The notes beneath the pieces were generated by a model, which saw only the letters and a program-made list of their open reading frames with translations, ran no database searches and was not told the DNA's origin. DNA of 64,000 nucleotides from Gnetum montanum. Lineage: Eukaryota; Streptophyta; Gnetopsida; Gnetales; Gnetaceae. Where the stretch lies: the NCBI GenBank assembly GCA_015680685.1, contig MNCI01025012.1:34246-98245 (forward strand). Direction: 5' to 3'. A program made the position numbers and the translations under genes. Shown piece by piece: positions 11,593 through 22,115 of this stretch; the first letter of the stretch is position 1; each line of letters starts with the position of its first letter.

Positions 11593-11910
11593 NNNNNNNN
11601 NNNNNNNNNNNNNNNNNNNNNNNNNNNNNNNNNNNNNNNNNNNNNNNNNNNNNNNNNNNNNNNNNNNNNNNNNNNNNNNNNNNNNNNNNNNNNNNNNNNN
11701 NNNNNNNNNNNNNNNNNNNNNNNNNNNNNNNNNNNNNNNNNNNNNNNNNNNNNNNNNNNNNNNNNNNNNNNNNNNNNNNNNNNNNNNNNNNNNNNNNNNN
11801 NNNNNNNNNNNNNNNNNNNNNNNNNNNNNNNNNNNNNNNNNNNNNNNNNNNNNNNNNNNNNNNNNNNNNNNNNNNNNNNNNNNNNNNNNNNNNNNNNNNN
11901 NNNNNNNNNN
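11593..11910. other. Assembly gap (318 N)
   Basis: A run of N within the gag of element A. By comparison with element D, the missing part should be the gag region between the PGHG motif and the zinc knuckle, although D has about 500 bases there, so the gap size may be nominal. Confidence 0.95.
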
Positions 11911-12664
11911 ATCACCCCAAAGGCCAATGCCCAATATTGTTACATGTACATGAGCATTGGGGAAACATGTTACATCCAGAGTTCATACAGAGGTACTGTG
12001 TTCAATCACAGTGGCAACAATCCCAGTCGTGGGGGAGACCACCCTTAGACTAGAGGCACCCTTCATATTATCCGAATCCAAACGCTTATCAAGTTCAACA
12101 TCCTGTTTCTTCAACTGGGCCACCATACTCTATCGCACCACAGTACTATTCTCCACAATACTATCAGCCCATACCTCCAACACAACCACCACCTTGTGCA
12201 TCTTATACTCCTCCTAGTTTTTAGCATTCTCATCCTTTCCCTCCTTCCACAGTGCCACCAAATGTTCCTAAGGTGTCTGCACCACCGCAACAACCCATGA
12301 ATGACACTTGTGCTACTACTACTAACAACAGTGAAAATCCTCCTTAACATCAAAAGCGTCCTTTCTTTAAACACGACCGTAAGAAGGGACAACACAATTT
12401 CTAAGCCACTGCATCTTCCAACCCAGCACAAGTTCCACACTGTGGTGCATCCTTATCTTCAAACCCGACACCTCATGTAACTTCATCAAGGCCACCATCA
12501 AACACTCCAACAACCATATGGCCCAATGAACACGACCATGGGAGGCATCAACCTAATCCTTGCATACAATCTAACGGTCCCAAATATCATAGTGGGTCAA
12601 CTCGTTATCCGGGAACTACATCATATAAAGTGCCCCACTATGCTTATTATAATCAAGTGTGTGA

Positions 12665-14394
12665 ACCCTGAGGGGATAAGTATAGACCAGCCCCAATACT
12701 TCCAACATGCAAGGATCCTTATCTTCCATTTATTAATCCTTGCCATATTCAATTGTTTAGTTATGGAGGATACCCCCCATTCTAATAACAAGAAGGATTA
12801 ATAAATATTTTTCATTTTCTTTAATTTTTCAACTTTTTGTTTTACAGTTTTTCATTTTTCAACTTTTTGTTTGATCTTTTTATCTTTTTGTGTGTTTGTC
12901 TTTTTCCGTTTTTGTAAGTAATCTCATATACGAATAAAACACTCATGTGGATCATTGGTCGAGGTGTGTTCTATGTTATTAAGTCATGAGTAATCAATTA
13001 TTTAGAATAGTGAGCCCATTACATCCACTCATCCATTCTATAAATAAGAGCTAATGTTCGAGGGTATAGTGATATTCTTAATATTTTAAAAACTTAAAAT
13101 TAATTTTGTGTTCATTGTACCTGGAATGAAGAAGGACAGACCAAGAGGGAACGATTAGGGTGTGACGTCAAGGGGACTTGTGGATTCTCTTTGGTGACAT
13201 CTTTGGGTGTTATCATGCAATGTGGTTGTACTAAGATCCTTGTAGATCTAATGAAAATGGGAGTAAGAGTAATCAAAAGGGCACTCGAAAATCAAATGTT
13301 GTTCTAGGGGGTCCCAATAGAAAGACATGCACCCATGCCTAAAGGTTGGCGGCTTCTCTGGATTCAGTAAAGTTCAAAGAAAAAAAAAGAAGAAAAGTGT
13401 CACAAAACAAAAATCACTCCTCCCTTGGACGAAACGCCAAGTGATCATACGCCTTGTTGTTATGGTATACTCTTAGTTATTCATCATGGGATGAAACAAT
13501 GTGATGTCACTGATTAGAAGGATGGACTTGGTCCTGATCTTGGAACGACGGGTTAATGACACCTTAATCATGCTTTACATGTAGGATTCACTGTGTCCTA
13601 AATCAGTTACCTCATGTCTCAATCTCTATGATCCCTTCTATACTTCGTCTCATCTCCTATTCGTGTAATTTTTTCTCGTGTTCTATGTAGCATAGAATCT
13701 TCATCTTATTCCGATGATATTTAGATGTGTGTGTTTTGTGGAGTTAGTGTGGATTACATTTAACCCTTCTAGTGCCCACAAACACTTTAAGTGTGGTTAC
13801 ACAAGGGCATTATAAGTTGAAACCTACTTTGGGGAGGACCCACTTGTGTAATCTTTTGTAATCTTCACTTATGACATAGCTTTCACACATCATTTATTAC
13901 CCTCAACGTATTGTTCATGATATTCTTTCTCTTATTACTATCCCTCTGATTCAATGTTCCTATGAATCATCACATAGCCTTTTTCTCTACCATCTGAGGT
14001 CCTTATCGATCAATTACACTCACTTATAATTATTCGTGCCTTCAAAACCATCTAATTACCGAAGTGTTTAGCTCAGTCGTGGGGGAGGGGCACACGCCGA
14101 ATAGTGCATAAATTTTTTGAAATTCCTCATCACCCAAAGGACATTATTAAGGGTAATTAGTTATAAAATAAAGAATAAAATGTGTCAAAAACAATTTCAT
14201 CCCCTTAGCTATACCAGAAAATTAAATTGGGAAACCACCTAAGCAAAGAGAACTCAACATTATAATCTTTCGGGGACATGTTCTTCTAATAATTAACATC
14301 ACACGGAAATAAAGTAAATTTATTAAGGCAAGTAGTAAGGTATAACCTAACTTTGGTAACAACCTTACTAACAATTGGTCCCGTGTGATTGCAG
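12665..14394 (+). other. Post-gag non-coding region of element A (pol deleted)
   Basis: No long open frame. Blocks match the region after integrase in elements B and D: CAGTGAGTCCACATCA-like text, GTGTGACGTCAAGGGG, GAAAGACATGCACCCATGCC, and a GGGGAGGACCCACTTG block at about 13831. The order is the same as at 20100-21340 and 47340-48560. It is therefore the 3' flank of pol brought next to gag by deletion. Confidence 0.7.
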
Positions 14395-14397
14395 ATG
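14384..14397 (+). promoter_or_regulatory. Possible splice acceptor directly before ORF3 start codon
   Basis: CGTGTGATTGCAG is followed immediately by ATGGC. Element B keeps the same place as TGTGATTACAAATAGCAC. A spliced subgenomic mRNA is one way to express an ORF after pol, as in retroviral env. This is inference from a short match; no donor was identified. Confidence 0.3.
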
Positions 14398-14941
14398 GCC
14401 CCGAAACGCAGACAACAGGAAGGTCCTGCTCAAGGTGCAATAGAACAATCTCAAAGAGGTGGAAGACAAGATCCTACCAGACAACATGTAGAACAGGAGG
14501 AACAATCATTTAGCATTCAGCAAAGAAGATCCTCCTGCCATACGGTCCGAGCAGGCAGAAGCAGGAGATATCCTCTCTGAAAGCAGTGCCTGGTACTTAA
14601 GGGAAACGTACCAATTTTGGTACAATAAAGAAGAAGGCACCATGGTTAACATTTGTGGTGTGACTATTGATTTCTCTGTTCAAGCCATTTTGGAAGTATT
14701 AAATCCTCCGAATGCAAGGCCAAAGGTTGCTCAGAACCAGTTGAACACCTTTAGAACCGAGCAACTTAATAAACTATTGACAGAGAATAAAAGGGTGGCG
14801 GAAGAAAAAGAGAAGGCTGACTGGGTTGCCTCTATAGCACAAGCGCAAACTTACACGCATACCAAGGCACTCAAGACCTTACAAGAGGAGAAACTCCAAG
14901 CCATACTTCAACGCCATCAAATCCCAAGACCTGGAGCGTAA
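14395..14941 (+). pseudogene. ORF3 (post-pol ORF) of element A, shortened and frameshifted
   Basis: It starts with MAPKRRQQEG at 14395 directly after a TGTGATTGCAG that looks like a 3' splice site. The N-terminal part is basic and Gln/Glu-rich. A frameshift near 14520 moves the frame, which then reads ESSAWYLRETYQFWYNKEEG and GVTIDFSVQAILEVLNPPNA. This matches element B at about 24475-24605 and resembles the plant transposon protein domain found after pol in Athila-like elements. A charged helical segment (LNKLLTENKRVAEEKEKADW) ends at a stop at 14939-14941. Element B carries a much longer version, so this copy is internally deleted. Role unknown; an envelope-like position has been proposed for such ORFs. 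Confidence 0.65.
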
Positions 14942-15137
14942 GAAAAAGGGAAAGACACCTATGGAGGAGCCACCGCCACCAGGAACTACATGAGTTCCAA
15001 ATTTTTGTACTTGTAGTATTTTTCTTTGTTGTGTCTTCCCACACTGCGACATCATTTCATTTTTTTTGTTTTTCCTATATAATAATCCCATACCTATCCA
15101 CTGTGTAATCACTATAACTTGAGGACAAGTTTTTATT

Positions 15138-15151
15138 TAGTCATGGGGGTA
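15138..15151 (+). other. Polypurine tract of element A
   Basis: TAGTCATGGGGGTA directly before the 3' LTR. The same tract precedes the 3' LTRs at 1187, 26641 and 49300 (GTCGTGGGG(G/A)TA). Confidence 0.7.
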
Positions 15152-16011
15152 TGATGGGACGCGATATCGCGTATGCGATATTGCGTCCTCCGTGATATCG
15201 CATCCCCCACGATATCGCGTACACGATATCACGTCTTCCCCTGCAATATCGCGTACGTGATATTGCAGTCCTCCACAATGTCTATAAATAAGAAGCGGCT
15301 CTCCCTTTTTCATCATCCTAGGAGTTAGAAGTAGCGAAGCTCTAGTAGTTTGATCCCTCCAGAGTTAGATTATTTTTCTAGTGTCTACCCGCAGTGTGGT
15401 GAATGTAATTATACGACATTCTTTATTCGAGTGTAACGTACTTGGACACGCACATGACCGGCAATAAAGATCAAGATTGCTTCATCATTGCAGCATTCAC
15501 TTTGTTATTTATTTATTTATTTAATTGTTATTTACTACTTTCTCTCTCACCCTTAAACTCTTAGTAATGCAGAATGAGTACGACTTGATTACAAGCATTT
15601 AAGTGTGACTACTTGGTAACCCAGTGGTGTACCTAGGATCTGCGCTTGGTAATCCCAGTGGTAGTCGTGCACAAAGTCCAAGATGTGTACGGTTGATCAA
15701 GGAATGGATGCTCATCGCACTTAGGCTAGATTAGACTTTCTTATCCTTTCCCTCCTAGCTTAGCTTAGTTAATATTATTTTCCACTGCCTTCAAGAGTAG
15801 CATTCGAATTAGGAACACATCATACACCTCACTCTGGACTAAACCATACGTGACAAATCTAATAACTAGTCCAGGTGGGAAGATAGTGAACTGCGACCTA
15901 AGGTTAACGATCTAGGTGCCACAACTAGTCCATCTGTGGAGTTCAACCAGATCACACATGAGAACGCTCGTATTCATATGGTTGAGTGTAGGGGTACCTC
16001 GCCACTCATCA
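15152..16011 (+). mobile_element. 3' LTR of element A
   Basis: TGATGGGACGCG...CACTCATCA. The TATA box is at about 15281 (CTATAAATAAGAAGCGGC) and AATAAAGATC at about 15464. It is 31 bases longer than the 5' LTR, mainly because U3 has seven palindromic modules instead of five. Confidence 0.92.
15161..15263 (+). repeat. Array of seven 10-bp palindromic modules in the 3' LTR promoter
   Basis: GCGATATCGC, GCGATATTGC, GTGATATCGC, ACGATATCGC, ACGATATCAC, GCAATATCGC and GTGATATTGC occur in order with short spacers, ending shortly before the TATA box. Confidence 0.85.
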
Positions 16012-16016
16012 GGTAC
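16012..16016 (+). repeat. Target site duplication of element A, right copy
   Basis: GGTAC, identical to 9922-9926. Confidence 0.9.
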
Positions 16017-17430
16017 TATGTTCGGCAACCGGTCTCTCCAAGAAGTTCTACAAGTAATGCTTCATTTCAGCATCACTATGACCCTTTAGAGTATCACTGA
16101 ACACATTCACCATCTACTCAAGGAGAAAATCCATACCCATACCATCATCTACATCTATCTACATACACACCTTTGCCCTCAACCCAGTTACCTCTTACTA
16201 CATCCATGTAGGATGAGATTCCTCCATAGCCATAGCAACGAAATGCTATAAGGGTTGTACATTCACAATTGGTTTTCCAATCAAGTGGTTTGGATAATCA
16301 ATTCAAAAAAAGACCCTTTTTTCGATTCAATAGTCCTCTCCAACCCTCACAACCTAGTACAGTTGATATCCCTACATCTCCAACACACTCATCCTCTACA
16401 TCAAATACCTTTAAATGTCCTTCGAACCAAACACTGCCTTGGATCTGCACTATGATGTTAACTCATGTTGTTTCTAATTAGAGCAAGGCTAGCAATCTTC
16501 CACTCATTTACCTACAGATCATTGGACATGAGCCATGCAAGGCTCTTCTTAACTCTAGTTTTGGTGTCAATCTCATCTCCCATGACATGTACAAAGCCTA
16601 GAACCTACCACCTCTCAAGAAGAGCAACATTTTTTTTGGAATGGACCAACTAGTTAATTACTATTCCTCTAGGATTAGTAGAGGACATTGTAACCATAGT
16701 TTTTGGGTGGTCCTATCCCACCGATTTTCTAGTGATCAACATTAAGAATTGCAAAGGTGACTTCCCCATCATTATGGGTAGAGCTTAGTTAAGCATTGTC
16801 AATGCACCTATGGGCATAAGGGACCTCTCCTTAGAAATCTCTAAGGGGAATGAATTTGAAAAGCTAGAGAAGAAGTGCATTTCATAAATCATGTATAGTA
16901 ATAACGAGTGCAATTGCATGCAAAAGATTTGGTTCATCAAAAGTACATACATTAAAGCATGCAATCAGTGTGCACAAGAAATTAATATTTAAAGGTGTCT
17001 ATACATAGCAACCACAAAATAGGAGGACACCCAGTGGCTAATAGCTAACTCAAAAAGTAGCACATTATGCATGGAACCAACTAAGAGCCTAACATGTGCT
17101 TATGTTGAAAGCATGAATGAACTTGAACAAGTTCATCCCCAACTCTCTGATGAAGATGATGATACCTATTGGGAAGAGTTGAAAATCCCTAATAACTTCA
17201 AGTAGGAGCCCTTAGAGCTAAAAACTTTACCAACCAGCATGGAGTATGCATTCTTAAACAATGGTAAGCTAATCATAATTAATGCCAAACTTTCTCCTAA
17301 ACAAAAAGTAATTCTGTTAAAGATATTAACAAATGGTCAATAACCTTTTCTTGGTCATATCTTGAGCTAACTAAAATCAATCAAAGGATATCCCAACATT
17401 GCATTTACGCCAACCCATCCATGAAGCCAA
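16017..17430 (+). pseudogene. Element B: gag tail and aspartic protease region, degraded
   Basis: Continuation of the B polyprotein after the insertion. A Pro/Tyr-rich gag tail (about 16017-16440) leads to the protease region. The flap-like text LPLIYLQIIGHEPCKALL is clear, but the active-site triplet seen in element D as LLDLGSS is here NSSFGVN, so the catalytic Asp is lost. Downstream linker sequence to RT matches D (for example MEYAFLNNGKLIIINAK-like text at about 17241). Stops are frequent. Protease would release Gag and Pol products in an active element. Confidence 0.75.
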
Positions 17431-18690
17431 GAAGATAACTACAAAGATGATTGAACCCTAAATTGAAGTAGATCATCAAGGAGGAAATAGAGCAACTCCT
17501 TAAGGTGGGGTTCATCTATCCCATTGCAGATAGTGAGTGGGTTATCCCACTCCTAATTGTGCAAAAGAAAGGTGACAAGTGATAGGTCTACATTAACTTC
17601 AAGCTATTGAACATGGTAACATTTAAATAGCATTTTCCATTACTATTTGTTAACCAAATGTTGGACACCATCTCCAGGAATTACTATTATAGCTTCTTGG
17701 ATGGTTATAGTGGCTATAACCAAATCCAAATTTTTCTCAAAGATCAAGCCACGATGACATTCATGAGTCCCTGGGGGACTTTTTCATATTGTAAAATGCC
17801 ATTTGATCTATGAAATGCACCTACGGCATTTCAATACCTAGTCCTTAGCATCTTTTAGCAGCAGATTGGTAGTGGTGTGGAAGTCTTCATGGATGATTTT
17901 TCCACCTATGGATCTACATTTGAGCAAACCTTGAACCACCTTAAGAAAATTCTGAAGAGATGTGTGGAAATAAATATGTGGCTCAACTAGCAAAAGAGTG
18001 ATTTCATGATCTAAGAAGGCATTATACTGGGGCATAGAATCACTCAAGTAGGGATTAAGGTAGACCCTGAAAAAATAAGGATTATCTAAGGAATAACACA
18101 TCAACCAGAGATAGTTAAAGATGTTTGGTCATTCCTTGGACACACTGGCTACTACTAGTGATTCATAGAGAATTTCTCTAAGATCACAAAACCGTTGGTA
18201 GAGCTTATAAAGAAAGATGCACCTTTCATATAGACTAAGGAATGTGAACATGCATTCTAATAGTTAAGGGAAAAACTCATAGAAAATCCAATCCTATGGG
18301 CAACAGACTGGTCTAGACCCTTCCACATCATGATGGATGCATCTAACTACACCTTGGGAGTAGTGCCAGTGTAGTTGAATGATAAGAAATGTCCATACTA
18401 CAACCATTGTGTGAGACAAAGCATTGGGGGAGCACAATTAAATTACACCACCATGGAGAAAGAATTAATGGTAGTGGTGTATGCTCTTGAAAAGTTCAAG
18501 CACTATGTGCTTGGCTACAAAGTATTTGTGCACATAGACCATAGTGCATTTCTCTTCCTCATGAATAAGTCAGCAATGAGCCCTCATATTATACAATGGC
18601 TTGTGATCTTGTAGGAATTTGATCTCACAATGGTAGATTGAAAAAGGACTGAAGATATGGTCACTGACCACCTCTCTCACTTAAGATAGG
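17431..18690 (+). pseudogene. Element B: reverse transcriptase and RNase H, degraded
   Basis: Ty3/gypsy RT blocks are easy to read: KEEIEQLLKVGFIYPIADSE, YSFLDGYSGYNQIQI, and the catalytic block EVFMDDFSTYGSTFEQTLNH with both Asp residues present, then the SFLGHTGYY block. RNase H follows, with PFHIMMDASNYTLGVV, the open frame 18375-18614 (GGAQLNYTTMEKELMVVVYA) and DHLSHLR near 18670. The FMDDFS form fits Athila/Tat. At least a dozen in-frame stops occur, many at positions that are Gln or Trp in relatives. Confidence 0.85.
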
Positions 18691-19995
18691 ATAATAAAGA
18701 GGAGGAGAGCCCACTCTCTAATTAGTTTCTAAATGACCAAACAACTAAAAAAATAACCTAGTATAATGGCATCCTCACCTATCTTCTCACTCATAAGATA
18801 CCATAAGATCTTGACTTTAGAAAGAAGCAACAATTTCTTCATTGGGCTAAATACTTCATGGAAATCAATGGACACCTTTACAAGGTGTGCATTAATGGCT
18901 TGATTCATTAGTGTGTCCCTGATGAATATCAACTACATGTTCTCTAGGATGCTCACGAAGGGCCTTGTGGAGGCCACTCTGTAGGGAGACACATCGCCAT
19001 AAAAATCATAATGGGCCTACAATCTTTAGGGATTCCCACCAGTTTGTTCAATATTGTGAATGTTGTCAACAAGATGGAGGGATTACCACTTGAATGGAAG
19101 GTCCTCAACAATGGATTCAACCACTGGAACCTTTTGACATATGGGGCATTGACTTCATGGGTTCCATCACACCCATGTCCAATGGAAAGATGTATATCAT
19201 CATAGCAATCAACTACTACATAAAATAGGTAGAAGAAACAATCGTTACTAATTGTACATCATCCACTACTACCAGATTTATACAACAAAATGTTGTAAAT
19301 AGGTTTGGGATGCCACGTATACTAATTTTTAACAATGGAACTCATTTTATAGGTGCCACTTTTAGAAAGTTGATGCAACACTTGGGGGTTGAACATAAAT
19401 TAACAACAACCTACCATCCCTAAGCCAATGGTCATGCAAAGATAACTAACTAGGAGATCACAAAGATCTTAACAAGAACCATAAGCAAATATAGGAGAGA
19501 TTGGAGCACCAAACTTCATGATGCCCTCTAGGCCTATCACTCAACATGGAAACTTCATATTGGCTACTCTCCATAAGAGTTAGTGTATGGAAAACTTCCA
19601 ACGCTCTTGATTCAATCCGAGCTTCGTACATCGTCAACGGCCTATGATCTGGATCTTAACCTAAGTCTAGCATGGAAAGAAAGATTGATCAACCTAAATG
19701 TGCTAAATTGAAATTGATTAGTGGCCTTATCTTTGAATGAGGTGCACAAGGCATTCAACAAGCAATATCATGACCTCAAAATACAAAAGGTAAAACTTCA
19801 ACCAAAAGATAAGGTTCTCTATTGAAACCCCACATATGTACCCCAGAAGAAAAAAATTTAAACATTGTGGGAGGGACCTTATATAATTAATCAAACCTTT
19901 TCCTCTAGGGTCATGTTGATCGACAAGCCTAAAAGCCCAAATAAAAAGAAATTGGTCAACATCCAACAAGTAAAACCTTTCCTTAAACCAAGATA
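18691..19995 (+). pseudogene. Element B: integrase, degraded
   Basis: The zinc-binding region begins near 18830, with AKYFMEINGHLYKVC and DAHEGPCGGHSVGRHIAIKI. The catalytic core reads SNGKMYIIIAIN, then ILIFNNGTHF, where the second catalytic Asp is replaced by Asn (relatives have SDNGTHF or similar). The C-terminal part reads KVKLQPKDKVLY and LWEGPYIINQTFSSRVMLID, typical of the gypsy integrase C-terminus. Stops and one lost catalytic residue make it inactive. Confidence 0.85.
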
Positions 19996-21339
19996 GGCTA
20001 GTGCAACTACCACCTCAACGGATGGACAATCACATTCCATTTTTTAAGTCTCCTCCTTCCAACTTAGTCATTAGGGAGATGGTCATCCATGCTAACAATC
20101 CATATGGCTTCTCAATTTTTTTACCTTTGTTTCCCACGTTTTTGATTTTACAAGTAATTTATTTTACAAATTTTTGATTTTCAAATTTTTTCCAATTTTG
20201 CATCATCTTTAGTACCTTTGAACCTTTCCTGATTATTTTACACTTTCTTATATACTTTACTTTGTTTTTTTTTTTTAAGTGTGACTTTTCATTATTTTTG
20301 CTAATAAAAGTACTTTATTGCCATAGGACACAATGCCACTATTGTTGTTTACTAATGATTGTTTATGCTTAATGTTGTGATTATCGATGTTTGGTTTCTA
20401 TTTTTAAATTATGATGTCTAATGACTATGACATGGTTTATTTTTCATGGGATAGGCAGTGAGTCCACATCATCTGTCCATCCAATAAACTTTATGGTTTT
20501 CCTTGTTATGGGAATTTGAGGTCCCTTCCATTAAAGAAACTTTTAATCAATTGGTGACCTTTGTAGTTTTGGAATTAAGAAAGATTCAAAGGTTTGTAGA
20601 GGATGTGACTTCAAGGAAATTCAATACTCTTTGTACTCTTCTAGTTACTTGTTTCATGAACTTCTTACCATTCCATTCCAACCACTAATAGGAAGTCAAA
20701 TAAAGTCTTTGTATGGTATGATTCCCATCCAAAAATTCAAAAAAAAACATGATGGGAGTTCAAAGCACACTCCATAGACAAATATACAAGCTAAAATCAC
20801 TAGTTATGGGACTAGAAAGACATGCACCCATGCCTAATGGTCTCCTCTAACTAAGGCCCCCTCTCTCTCTCTCACTTCCTACTTTTCTTTTTTTCTCTTT
20901 ATGGAATGGTGGTTGTTTTATGGGAGCACTCTTGTATCTTGATCAAGTGGATCGATCTTGAAGTGATGATGCAAAGTCACTGAAAGAGGTTGGTTTTGGT
21001 CTAAACTAAGGATGGATCTTTTTAGGTCATTTTAAACACACATTCCACAAGGGACTTCTTATGACATCAATTCAGGATTTCATTTCACCTTCTCAATCAT
21101 CCATCTATGCTACCATAACTCACCTCACTACCAGTTTCTGTGTTGTATTTGATGTCTTAGTTTGATGTGTTGGAATTCTTGGATAGATTCTTTTCAGTTG
21201 GTCCTTAACTTTTCATTATCATTAATCAACTATGGGGCCCAGAGACTCCTTAGTTGGGGTTATGCAATGGCAACAAGGGCATGTGCCTGCTATGAGGACC
21301 CACTTGCATACCTCTTGGTTTGGTTAGTTAAGTCCCTTA
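19996..21339 (+). other. Element B: non-coding region after integrase
   Basis: T-rich sequence with repeated TTTTTGATTTT tracts, then blocks shared with elements A and D (GAAAGACATGCACCCATGCC, GTGACTTCAAGG, GAGGACCCACTTGCATACC). A short CT microsatellite lies at about 20859-20872. Small open frames here (20503-20688 and 21162-21368) show no similarity and are probably chance. Confidence 0.6.
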
Positions 21340-21560
21340 NAACAACGAGGCATCATCGACATAGCTAACCACATCGATGAGGCCCCATCAACGCAATGCA
21401 AAAATACTATAAATACTACCAAACATTTTGCATTTTTTTCACATTTGGTCCATAATGGCCAAGGAGTTTTTGTAATTTTCTAGAGCCTAAGACCTTCCCA
21501 AGCCTCTAAGTCATGCACCATTTATCCAAATCACCCTGTTCTTCGATCCTATAGTTACAA
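21340..21560 (+). mobile_element. LTR promoter fragment (CATCGATG type) after an N junction
   Basis: After N at 21340 come ACATCGATGAGGCCCCATCAACGCAATGC and a TATA box (ACTATAAATACTACC at about 21408), the U3 layout of the CATCGATG LTR family. The downstream R-like part differs from the other LTRs. The N means this may have been joined wrongly. Total extent unknown. Confidence 0.5.
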
Positions 21561-21857
21561 AAGGTAAGCTCTTAATTGTGGGGGTACCAAACCCCAAGGT
21601 TTTGATGAAATTTTTTTGAAATTTATCCCAACTCCCCCAAAGGATTAAGATATAAATGCTATTAAATCATTAATTTTTGAAGAATTTAACCCTTCCAACA
21701 ACTTCGATAAACCAAAGATTAAATTAATAATTAAATATCTAATCCATCCAGCCATAATCACACCTTAGCCAAATGTAACTCACTTATGGGATAAGGTATT
21801 CCAATCATTTTGAGTTACATAATAATTACTAATTCATTGTTATGTGTGATTACAAAT

Positions 21858-22115
21858 AGCACCAAGACCAAAGAGATTGCAAGAGGAAGAACCATCACAA
21901 CCATGGGAGAAGCAACCCAAAGGAGGAAGGGACCAACAAGAACATGGCCAAGAACAAGTTGAGGCAACCCATGCAACAAGAACTCTCAAAGATGAGGTCA
22001 AGGTGAAATCTATCTAACAAATTCCTTAAGAAGAAGCTATGTCGGAACACTCACAGCAAGGTGAGTAACGAGCTAGGCAAAATTTGATGTTGGATACCTT
22101 TAAAATTTATTTTTC
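21858..22115 (+). pseudogene. Start of ORF3 of element B, degraded
   Basis: Sequence equivalent to the ORF3 start of element A, with the ATG changed to ATA. The basic Gln/Glu-rich text EEEPSQPWEKQPKGGRDQQE and HATRTLKDEVKVKS follows, then stops. The homologous continuation is found only at about 24380, after 2.2 kb of unrelated sequence. Confidence 0.55.

Larger units (their letters stand above)
10897..12664 (+). pseudogene. gag of element A, broken by stops and an N gap
   Basis: It opens with an ATG at 10897, about 140 bases after the primer site. The gag core is best seen at 11342-11592, with GQAKVWYRSLKPNSIRCWST, EVFNEKYQTYARVSTLRKQI and ALERYYALLNNYPGHGF, the Retrotrans_gag pattern. After the N run the frame resumes at HPKGQC, the end of a CCHC-like knuckle, then a Pro/Tyr/Gln-rich tail (QYYSPQYYQPIPPTQPP at about 12143). 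Stops occur early (TGA after SDDED) and in the tail (some at CAA/CAG-like positions), so it is unlikely to make full-length Gag. An N junction with a 44-bp duplication lies at 11014. Confidence 0.8.
9927..16011 (+). mobile_element. Element A: complete non-autonomous gypsy element with gag and ORF3 but no pol, nested in element B
   Basis: It has two LTRs (9927-10755 and 15152-16011), a tRNA-Asp-like primer site, a purine tract before the 3' LTR and a 5-bp target duplication (GGTAC). The internal 4.4 kb holds gag (with an N gap), then non-coding sequence homologous to the post-integrase region of element B, then a short ORF3. No protease, RT, RNase H or integrase motif is visible between 12665 and 14390. 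An N gap hides only 318 bases of gag, too few to hold pol. It must have moved with enzymes from a relative such as B or D. It is the youngest element here, judging by LTR similarity and nesting. Confidence 0.9.

Noticed and set aside
12111-12440. Minus-strand 109-codon frame with many Arg and Trp
   Set aside because: Antisense shadow of the Pro/Tyr-rich gag tail of element A.
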